Part shown: piece after piece, positions 55,381-64,000 of the stretch | Layout of the letters: every line of letters begins with the position of its first letter | Numbering within the stretch: the stretch's first letter is position 1 | Assembly: GCA_005406025.1 (NCBI GenBank) | Contig: BGZK01000478.1 | Coordinates: forward strand, 1 to 64,000 | Origin: Eumeta japonica | Lineage: Eukaryota > Arthropoda > Insecta > Lepidoptera > Psychidae | Direction of reading: 5' to 3' | Length of the DNA stretch: 64,000 nt | Translations under genes and position numbers: made by a program | The notes under the pieces: generated by a model | Database searches by the model: none | What the model was told of the DNA's origin: nothing | Seen by the model: only the letters and a program-made list of their open reading frames with translations

Positions 55381-56510
55381 TGATCTATCTGTTTCAGGTA
55401 GACGTATTTGTTTTGATTGGAAAGTTGTTAACTATTACTGGAGTGGATACACCGTGGACAGTCAACATAATTTACGTTATGTCCGTTAGTCCCATTTCTT
55501 GAAAGTCACTATTGAGCAATTTGTATTTTGTTCTATTCTATCATTGGGTAAATATTAAATTCAATATGCTTTATGAAAACATTATGTCGTTGGACTTCAA
55601 ATAAATCCAATTTGCGACATAATAGGTACTTTATTTAGACGTGCTTTCAATATCATTAATGAAAAAAATTATTTTACTTGAAATCAGTTAAAAAAAAAAT
55701 TAAAAAAAGAAACGCATAAAAGGACCTCACTAATTGTATGAAAGGCAGTACTACGGAAAGTTCAAGCTGTATCTCTGGTTCTACTCAACCGAATTAGATG
55801 AAGCATAATTTAGATGTTATGTTGGATCCCAAACTACCTACTGTGAAAGCCTCATTAAAATCCGTTCAGTGGTTTTTTGGTTTTTGCTCGATGCGGTAAC
55901 AAACATATAGACAAACAGACAAATAGAGAGAGATTATAAAAAACTGTTGTTTTGACTTCTGTTACTCTAATAAAGACCCCCGTTATCAGTTTTTTTTAAT
56001 ATCTAAAGTGTACAGACATCGGCCTGTTACAATTTCATTATATGTATACATAATATAATTTAATAAAAAAAATATTTGCATTTTAATTTCAACATATTAG
56101 TAATTACTATATTTATTTAGATGTTTATAATTGCTGTACTAAGTATTGAAAATTGTTATAAGTATTTCATTTACTTAGAGAAAATCACCTGTTTATCGTA
56201 AACAAAAAACTAATCGTCAATGGCAATAAATTTTGTCACTGAAATGCATAAAATTTGACATTGAAAAAAATTAGAGCCATCGACAACATGAATAGAATAG
56301 AACCATCTACTACTAGAAATAAGATTATAATCGAAGTCACAACAACGACTGTTGAAATCCACGATTACAATGATGATGGCCGGGGCCTTATTACGTAAAA
56401 GTAGAAATCGATTGCGATTCTGGAATCGATTTGCGAGTCGAAATTGTTGGGTATAAAAAAATGTTATACTTATACGCAATTTTGAGCGACCTTAAAGCGT
56501 TAGATTAAAT
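55381..56510. other. Unassigned DNA with clustered ATCGAT motifs
   Basis: AATCGATTGCGATTCTGGAATCGATTTGCGAG near 56404-56440 recalls AAATCGATTGAAAATCGC near 56856 and AAATCGATTTC near 57095. Minus-strand frames of 89 and 66 codons (56210-56479; 56780-56980) are unrecognised. Confidence 0.35.
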
Positions 56511-56526
56511 TAAAATTTTGCACACT

Positions 56527-56720
56527 TTTCAAGGACTACTAGGATATATTATTCCATTATAGAGTTCCTGTGCGTACTTTCTAGCTCCATCATTAGACCC
56601 TGAAAATCACTCATGGTGAGAGTACATCTCAAGACAACTCTTCCAAGCTCAAACACGACTAGGATATGTTATTCTGTTATAGAGTTACTGTGCCTACCTC
56701 CTGGCTCCATTAACAGATCA
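56527..56720. repeat. Two-unit direct repeat of about 125 bp
   Basis: GACTACTAGGATATATTATTCCATTATAGAGTTCCTGTGCGTAC and CTCCAT-ATTAGA (from about 56533) recur from about 56656 as CGACTAGGATATGTTATTCTGTTATAGAGTTACTGTGCCTAC and CTCCATTAACAGA. Confidence 0.85.
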
Positions 56721-57129
56721 ATCACATCATACCATATTATTGTAAGGTCCTCGATAAACATGCAAAAAATTTATTTAATCTAACGACTTACATTAAAAAA
56801 ATAATTATCCACTTTATACGAAATATGATGGAAATAACTAACGGATAATGACGGAAAATCGATTGAAAATCGCTTGAGAATCGCTAAAGACCAGTTTTTG
56901 GTTTGAGAGCGTAATTTTCGAATAATTGCGAAATCGCGATCCCTAACGGTTTTTAATTCAAATGTACGATTAAATTCCATTTTGATAATTTAGTGATTTC
57001 ATTGTAAAGGCGACACGGTTAATAGAAAGACAATTAGCATTCCGAAATATCAACTTGGGAATTTCTAAACTAATTTTAAAATCATGCGAAATCAGAAATC
57101 GATTTCTTTTAGATATTAAGGCCGCCGAT

Positions 57130-57720
57130 TACGTTAGGGTTATTATGGTTAGCGAAGTTTTATGGAACTGACGGTAACATTGTTGTGAAATGAGATTGTA
57201 TAAAAGGTGTGGCGGTTCGGCACTTGATGTTTCGGATGATAGTGAAGGTTCCAAACCTGCTAATACCTGCATTCCGTATTTGCACTACAAACTTTTGGAT
57301 GAATACCTTGTATGCATATGTTACAGCTTGAACCGTTCTAGTGACCAACATAAAACATATCGAATTTTAGATTACTAAATTGAATTACTCAAAGTTCCGT
57401 GACTGACTATAGGATCATTGCGGTCTTGCACGGGACTCGCATTTGTTATTAATAACTTATGAACCTTGTCCAACATGTGCTGTGACCTGTAAGTCGGTTC
57501 GTTGTCCTATGTAAGTTCGTAAATGACCGTTGTCACTTCGTTATTGATGATGAAGTTCATCGTCAATAATGCAGAATCAATGAACACCTTCCTATCCGTA
57601 TCTGGGAACCGTTTCAATGCTCAAATTTTGAACCCCACAAGGTAAAGAAATTTATGGAAGGAATTTTATTTTTCACCGGATGAACATTTAACATAATATG
57701 CAGTGCGGCAAAAAAAAAAC
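57130..57720. other. Unassigned block with possible coding scraps
   Basis: Several short minus-strand runs look protein-like (LVTRTVQAVTYAYKVFIQKF at 57351-57292; LLTMNFIINNEVTTVIYEL near 57570-57510). They are in different frames with stops. A decayed transposase is plausible but not assigned. Confidence 0.3.
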
Positions 57721-57739
57721 ATCAAAATAAAAAAAATAA

Positions 57740-58520
57740 ATTCGGACAAGTGCGTGACGGTCCACGCGCAATGTAGGAGTCCGCAGTTGCCTGTCACTAT
57801 ATGTGGACTTTCGATAGTTTGTACCTATTGATAGAATTCACAGTTTAAGACTAATAACGTCTAAAAATGGGCGATAATGATGTTATGATTTTATGTTTCC
57901 ATAATTTCATATATTTCATAAATTTATATTTAATACCTGTTTTACGCAACCACCAACGACATCTAAGTATTTTTTTGGAATTTGTAAGAAATTTTGTTTT
58001 CTACTTTTTTAAGTACATTTTATAAGTTGGTCGATTATTATTCGGTAAATTGTAAATCCTACTTAGCTGTGATAGTTTTCCTTCTACCTAAGTTATATAG
58101 GCTACTGTCATGATTTTTTTAACTTTTACCTGGTATGGATGAGACTCTATGAGGAATTAATTATCAATTTAAAACTTAATATTTCTCAAACGGGACCCTT
58201 CATCAGAAAATGGTTTTCAAGTTTCTACAAAGTTTTTTAACGAGTTATCCAACTATACCCCGCATTATGGTCTAGAGAAGAAACAAAATTCATTACCACT
58301 ACGTTAAGTGGGAGGAATTCCTAAAATATTTTTTTCAATATTTTATTACATTATTTTTTTCGTATGATTAATATGTATACCCATACCAAATTACAGGTTT
58401 CTAGCGCCAAAAGTATCTGAGCTAAGTCTCGGACAGACAAACAAGCATACAGACGGTTGGACGGACGGACATGGCGAAACTATAAGAACGCATTAATTAT
58501 CCCAATGTATTGTTTATACT
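57740..58520. repeat. Dispersed ACCGGCCAAG-type repeat (copy 3)
   Basis: Opens with TTCGGACAAGTGCGTGACGG, CCACGCGCAATGTAGGAGTCCGCAG and closes with TCGGACAGACAAACAAGC and GGACGGACATGGCGAAACTATAAG, the same order as in the copy at 23383-24040. Non-coding. Confidence 0.75.
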
Positions 58521-59290
58521 TATCTATCTCACTTTACCTAACTTCGTAATATCGAAGTAGTTAATTACTCGAAATGTAAAGACATCATTAGAATTTTGTT
58601 ATTTACAGAAACGGAATCTGTATTTATATTTTAATAGAGACATGCCGTCAGTAATGAGTTCTGTTTAGTCTAACGAAAAGGTAAATGTTATTAGAAACTA
58701 CATCTCAGATCTCAAAATATGTGGTATGTTCATTAATTTGCATTTGAGGCTCTAGTGTGATAATTGGAGCTTACATGTTAGATTTATGTAGTATTAAACT
58801 GAAACTTGGCTTTATAATAGATTCTAGTATTTATACAAGATGAGAATTCTACAAAATCTGAGAGTCGGTCCACATCATAAAATTGTAGAACTGTTGTCTC
58901 TGTACCCTGAAAATATCTTACTAAAACTGATTGCAGTTGATGCAGATAGTATAATAGAATACAATAAAAATAATTTTAAAAATTTCGTCTGTCTATTTGT
59001 TTGGACACGTTTACTTGCATAGATATTTACTATAACTTGAGCGGAGTTTGGGAGTAACATATGACTAGTGTCGTAATATATAGTGGAGTTGTGCTCTGGT
59101 CAATTTGGATGCGGCACGAAAATGGGTCTTCTCGGTCAGTAAAATACTATACTCTCTTAAAAATACAGGTATGAAGTAATAGCTTCCTTTATTATTGTCC
59201 ATGGGCAGCGATGACCACCTCCTTTAGTAGCTCGCAAGTTCGTTTGCACCTAGAAAATGCTATTAAAATTTTAAAATAATAAATTCCCGT
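58521..59290. other. Unassigned DNA
   Basis: No gene or named repeat. A plus-strand 60-codon frame (58840-59022) is unrecognised. Confidence 0.35.
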
Positions 59291-59309
59291 GTCACAATGT
59301 TGATCTGCA

Positions 59310-59745
59310 ATGAAGCCTTTTTTTAACTGTATTCCCGTTACTACTTAAAGGATCTTAATGAAATTTTGTACACTGTATGTAACTTGAGACATAAAATAGG
59401 TTTTATCTCGATAGATGGCGTAGTTGTCGAGATCTAAATTTCCTTAAAATTTTTCTACGAAAATGTTATATTTTTAAATGCTTTTCAGACTTATCATTTA
59501 AAAATACATATAAATAAAATAATTTCGCTAGACCTCCTACCCTCAATTGTTCAGAAAATCGCACTAATAAAATTCAAATTTATTACTTTACTTAATAAAA
59601 AAACTATATTTTCGCAAGCAGGATCTGGGTCGAAATTGAGAATCGGACCGGGTCATGTGGCGTCGGAATCAGAACCAAAAGTGTAACTGGGATCGAAATC
59701 GAAAGCGAGACCAGAATTGAGATTGACATTGACCAATACAAAAGA
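59310..59745. repeat. Possible Helitron-derived repeat fragment
   Basis: CCCGTTACTACTTAAAGGATCTTAATGAAATTTTGTACAC resembles the opening of Lepidopteran Helitron repeats (compare ACTACTGAATGGATTTCGATG at 3972). A purine-rich stretch with repeated GGGTCGAAATTGAG / GGGATCGAAATCGAAAGCG follows at 59628-59720, similar to 26750-26800. Confidence 0.45.
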
Positions 59746-61690
59746 TGAAAACATTCATTTTATGCCCATGCTGGCATTAAATACATAGGCAAGCCACACA
59801 CGAGAAAAGACAGAACTACAGAACCACATTTTGAGGTCCTATATATATTTCATTAAAAGCGGCTCACGGAATATTAGTTAATTTTTAAGAATAATTTCCT
59901 CGTGTGTAAAGCCGTAAGCACACTTGTTAAAATATATCTTATTTATTTTTACACATATATAAATGAAAAAAGAAGACAAATTTTTAGGCTAAAGGTACTT
60001 TTTCTTATCAATATTATATATGAATTGAACTACGGTACTTGTTAATTTTTCCAGACATTGGGCAAGTATAACTTGTGCTTCCTCAATTAAATTACATAAA
60101 TAATAAAATACAGATTAAAATCAAATGAAGTATCCTTTAGGCTATGTCCTTCGAGTGGTAAACAGCTCCGAAACACAGACAGACGTATGGACAGGAAATA
60201 GTGAAACGAAACTCACGGGGTCCTAATATTGGCCCTTCGGTGCGTTATCGTAAAAAAAAAATACTTTGTGAAAGCTTTCGATTTGAATCACCTTTAATAT
60301 TTAATTTACTACTGCGCACTTAGAGTGATTACATTTTCCGGGGATTGCTAAATTATTATGCTGAAAGTGAGTTTCATGAAAACGGGTCGGAAGTTTGTGA
60401 AATTCGAAACTTTTACAAAACGTTCATCAAGGAATCGTAAATAATATTTAAATGTTTCAACTTCCCTTTTAATAGTTAAATTTGCATACTACATAATTTA
60501 TTAGGGGTTCGTACCTAAAAGGATTGTATTTTACGTATCATTTCATCGCTTTGTATAATAACATGAATTTGTTTCTGTTAAAATAAACGCATGCTTCCGC
60601 TATTAATAACTATAGCTTAGTTAATAGTAAATATTGTGAAGATTAACTTCTTATTTTAATAACGTCTTTGTAAATTAATTTAATGCGTTCGTTATTTGGG
60701 TCTGATTTTAAGTTTCAAAGCTACGGTTTGTTACAATGTCAGGATTTTAAAAAGAAAAAAAGTGTGTCAGCTCCGACGCACGAATGGAGTTTACTGCTTT
60801 AAGATGATATCGTAAATATAGATTAGTATAATGGTAAATGAAAGCATCTATTATATTATTCAAAGCATAATACACAATTCATTTATTTATGTTAATAGTA
60901 AAACAATTAATTCGTCATTTAAGAAAATATTGAAAAAAAAATCTCCACCAAGTATAAGTGGAAGTTCATGGTAACGTTTCTTAAATAGTTTTAAACCCCC
61001 TTCTGTATACACTAACAATGATTCGTGGAGAAAATCTATTATGTTTGTCACATTCTGATTGATTGAAATGTAAACAGTAACCACGACGATTTATTTATTT
61101 CAGTAACCATGACGATAGCGTAACGTGATTTATCTAACACTTGATTTTGCTCCCATAAAATTCCATACCCTGGGCCTAAATATGAAATCGATTCTTAAGG
61201 AGTAAACTCCAAAAGTCTTTAATTCACAAAAGCTGTTTTAATCAAAAAGTCTCAACTGTCACCACATCGGCATGTAAAGCTTGAAGTCGACTTGAAATGA
61301 AAAGATTGTGGAGGAGTCCGCTCTGCTTTGACGTAGTACAAGCCTGAGGCAATTAAAAAAGGTCAAGTCAAAAATATTTCTTAAAACAACTATGTAAATC
61401 ACCATTATAAAAACAATCGTCGGTTTGACAGAAAGGCCACCAAGAGGCAGGGGCGTTAATATGCAGAAGTGTCATGTAAAGTACTCATAAATATCAGTTT
61501 TAATTTTTTTGCAATGAGCTAGGAAGGGTAGAATTTCGATGCTTTACCCACTGATAAAATCATTATTTCCACATTTTTTTCAGATATATTGTTTAACTCT
61601 ACAAGTCTAAAATTTTCAATGTGAAGTAATTATTGCTTAATACATTAGGATATTAAAAAACGGAAATTATAACTCTTAACATTAACGAAT
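59746..61690. other. Unassigned DNA
   Basis: Includes ACACAGACAGACGTATGGACAGG near 60173, which may be the end of another GACGGACA-type repeat. No gene was recognised. Confidence 0.35.
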
Positions 61691-62200
61691 AAGAGAAATT
61701 TTCACTCTTAAACAACTTTGGAGAGAACATCGAATTCAGAAGTTTCCAATTTATGTTGACATTTCAGTGAAGCTCAATTCGTACGAACTTAATTAATCCT
61801 GCGACCCGTATAAAACCAACAAAATTTTGGGGGCATTTTTAGCTTAACACAATTAAGGCCACTCTTCGCTCGCACGAGCCGTAATGAGCGTCGAGGCACC
61901 TCGGCCATTACCTAATGAAAAACTGTTAAACTCTTAAATTAATCCTTTGTTCGCTTAATCACTCCTATTAGCATAACAGAAGACCAGCGGATGTTAGCAG
62001 CTGAAGCTCGCCACGTTTAATGTATTGTATAATATTGCCTCGATTCTTTCGTAATCCGTTTGAAAATTTAATTTCCAGCCCAAAAGCACAAATCGGCGCC
62101 TTTGTAATGAACGAAGATGAAAAGCAGCAAGCGTATACGTGAGCTCATATAAATGAGCAAAATGACGCGAGAGAACGTCAATAATTATTAATAATAAATT
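61690..62200. promoter_or_regulatory. Candidate developmental-type enhancer block
   Basis: About 500 bp of non-repetitive, mixed-composition DNA is dense in TAAT/ATTA cores: CTTAATTAATCC, CACAATTAAGG, GTAATGAGCG, CATTACCTAATG, TTAAATTAATCC, CTATTAGCATAAC, GTTTAATG and AATAATTATTAATAATAAATTATTATT. CpG-bearing stretches (CTCGCACGAGCCG; GTCGAGGCACCTCGG) sit between them. There is no open frame. The pattern resembles homeodomain-bound enhancers, but AT-rich DNA gives many such cores by chance. Confidence 0.3.
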
Positions 62201-63500
62201 ATTATTAAAAAGGGATTAAAATGAAATACGAAATAAGACTCAAAATATTTTTATATTTGGAACTCTACACAGTCTGAGCCTACTTCTTGTGCACATTGTT
62301 GTTATCCAAATTTTTATACACGCACCTCTTATCAATATAGGCTTTTTACGTGAAAAGTTTAACGTTAAGAGCTTAATCTGTTTTGTTTGGAAAGATAGCC
62401 TTGAAAACTTCAAATAAATCAGTGAAATGTTTTTCGAAATAAACAAAAAAGGTTTATTGCCCTTCTAAAGTACGGTAACTTGGTAAAAGAGGTGGTGGTT
62501 TGTTGGTCAAGAGTGTTAATTCGAATCGAAGGTACCGGTTATGACTGCGGGCAAATTAACCGGGCAAATTAATTTTGAACGGAATTTAATTAAAATCTCA
62601 TTCACAAAAAATACATTAGGATAGACAGAATTCGTATTAAAAGAAAGGGAAAAAGGACATTGGTGAGGTTTCCACATTTTTCTAGAACGCCAGAGGTAGA
62701 TTTATGTCAGTTTTATGCACGATCATTCATAATAGATAAAGTCGTTTTGAAAGGGTTCCGAAGCATGGTTTTGAAGACATTTGGACGAGCTTTGACATGG
62801 CCGAGGCAATAAATAGATGGGAAGATGGATAAAAGTATGCTGCGTCAAATTCGTATGCAGGAGGTCCGATCCATAATATCTGGAAGAACTGGTGCGTAGG
62901 GTTTATGGATGAAACCATGTTATCGAATTGTTATGGGACGAATTTAAGAGTGCTAAAAAATATTCGCTAATGTTTAATTGACTGGCACATGAGTGCTTGA
63001 GTTGTGATGTGGCCGCGGGCCCGCAATGTCGTAGCTGCTCGTCACCATCACCTTTTCTAGCATCATCGAAGATGCCGTCTAATTCCGGTATATTACCATA
63101 CACTTACTGCTATACCGAATCTAAAACGTGAGGTATACTTAAATATAGCGTCCTTCCCATAATTATATTGGTATTCCAACACTGATACTGTCAAGTCTCT
63201 AACTGTATTGAAATGTTATACACTAACATTGGTGTGCTTTAAACTCTCATATGCAATATTATGCGACAGGGTAAGTAGGGACGTGAAAAGATTAGTGTAA
63301 GGTTCACAATATGTTTTTTGAAACTATATTTTATAAAATAATTATTTCCGTTTTTTTAACACTTCGTGCCTATCATAACATGCACATGATGCACATGATA
63401 TCCCCGAAATAGAAAGGCGGAAAATACGAGTTTTATTATATTATGCTACAAATTAATTGTTATGGTGTTTGCTTTTATGTATTTAAACCATTTAGGCATT
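62201..63500. other. Unassigned DNA with small duplications
   Basis: CGGGCAAATTAAC is directly duplicated at 62548-62572, ATGCACATG is duplicated near 63380-63398, and a GCGGGCCCGC palindrome lies at about 63014. Short open frames here are unrecognised. Confidence 0.4.
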
Positions 63501-64000
63501 GCACGAAAAAAAATAGTATGTGGAGTCCTTCCGTGCGGAAGAAGTGAAACTTCGTAATGTGGAAATGAAAATAGGAAGGAGTAGAAATTGCGTTTTTCGT
63601 CGCACGCTACAATTGCGAAAAACAATGGCGAGACGAAATCTACCGACTCACTCTCTTTCTCTCTCCTACTTTCTACCTTTGTGTATCTTACTTTCTCTAT
63701 CCCTCTTGCGTTGGAATATTGGACGCCACTCGTTGCTAACGCTCGCGCTGGCCTGTAACAGGTATACTACGCGCATGCGTTCGAGTGCCATGTATTCACT
63801 CTGACTCTGTCTCTTTCTATTTCCCCTCCCCAGGAGCGTTGAACGTTTAACGCAACAGTACTTTCATACCCCTTCCATGGTAGTTTTAAACGTTTAACGC
63901 AACCTTGTTCGAAGTCGCATTAGAATTTTTGTCTTCTAAAAAAATCTATTGCATTTTTAACGATTTTAATTTTGTGAATATATTAATTTAAGTGAAATAT
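63501..64000. other. Unassigned island with 94-codon frame and a repeated GTTTAACGCAAC motif
   Basis: The plus-strand frame 63520-63804 encodes Arg- and Leu/Ser-rich text without a recognised domain and contains a CT-rich low-complexity tract. GAACGTTTAACGCAAC (about 63840-63855) recurs as AAACGTTTAACGCAAC (about 63887-63902). This may be the end of a dispersed repeat cut by the window edge. Confidence 0.35.

Noticed and set aside
1..64000. CRISPR arrays, operons, bacterial promoters, tRNA and rRNA genes
   Set aside because: The sequence is eukaryotic in style. Repeats found are degenerate satellites without unique spacers, and no complete tRNA cloverleaf with proper A and B boxes was seen.
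1..64000. Endogenous viral sequences
   Set aside because: No recognisable viral capsid, envelope or polymerase reading frame was found; all polymerase-like text belongs to non-LTR retrotransposons.

Overview
The window looks like AT-rich, repeat-rich insect nuclear DNA, most likely from a moth or butterfly (Lepidoptera). This rests on recognisable repeat content: a Helitron with an A|T insertion site, several decayed mariner copies, jockey-like and RTE-like non-LTR reverse transcriptases, and dispersed repeats whose ends (ACCGGCCAAG...GGGTTCCGTA; GACCGACTTC...AAAGGAGG) I associate with Lepidoptera. No database search was run, so the species is not determined. I found no convincing host protein-coding exon, tRNA, rRNA or virus. 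Most open reading frames here are under 110 codons and have no recognisable product.

Layout. 1-1400: decayed RTE-like reverse transcriptase on the minus strand, cut by the window edge. 1800-2465: degenerate 39-bp minisatellite. 3902-4970: non-autonomous Helitron-like element abutting an (AT)n/(GT)n microsatellite and a SINE-like block. 5.86-7.2 kb: unassigned, relatively GC-rich islands. 7897-13211: the main feature, a nearly full-length Helitron on the minus strand with both termini, carrying a RepHel gene broken by about seven or eight frame changes. 13.2-21 kb: mostly unassigned AT-rich DNA with a long-TIR MITE at 15170-15775. 21.3-24.5 kb: a decayed mariner, a dispersed repeat and the tail of another mariner. 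26.9-30.4 kb: two arrays of a roughly 107-bp repeat in opposite orientations, with a strong hairpin between them. 32.4-32.6 kb: a compound microsatellite. 37.3-38.6 kb: a mariner with recognisable but decayed termini. 40.56-42.15 kb: a jockey-like element. 44-50 kb: duplicated repeats, hairpins and GC-rich islands. 52-58.5 kb: more dispersed repeats and fragments of jockey and RTE reverse transcriptases. 61.7-62.2 kb: a TAAT-rich block that could be a cis-regulatory element.

The genes do not form a pathway. Every recognised coding sequence is a transposon enzyme and every one is inactivated. The window is best read as intergenic or long-intron DNA, a layered graveyard of mobile elements with a few unassigned islands that could be host regulatory DNA. 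I did not find a clearly new biological system. The most noteworthy structures are the bounded Helitron, the head-to-head satellite arrays, several near-perfect hairpins and the codon-multiple 39-bp minisatellite.
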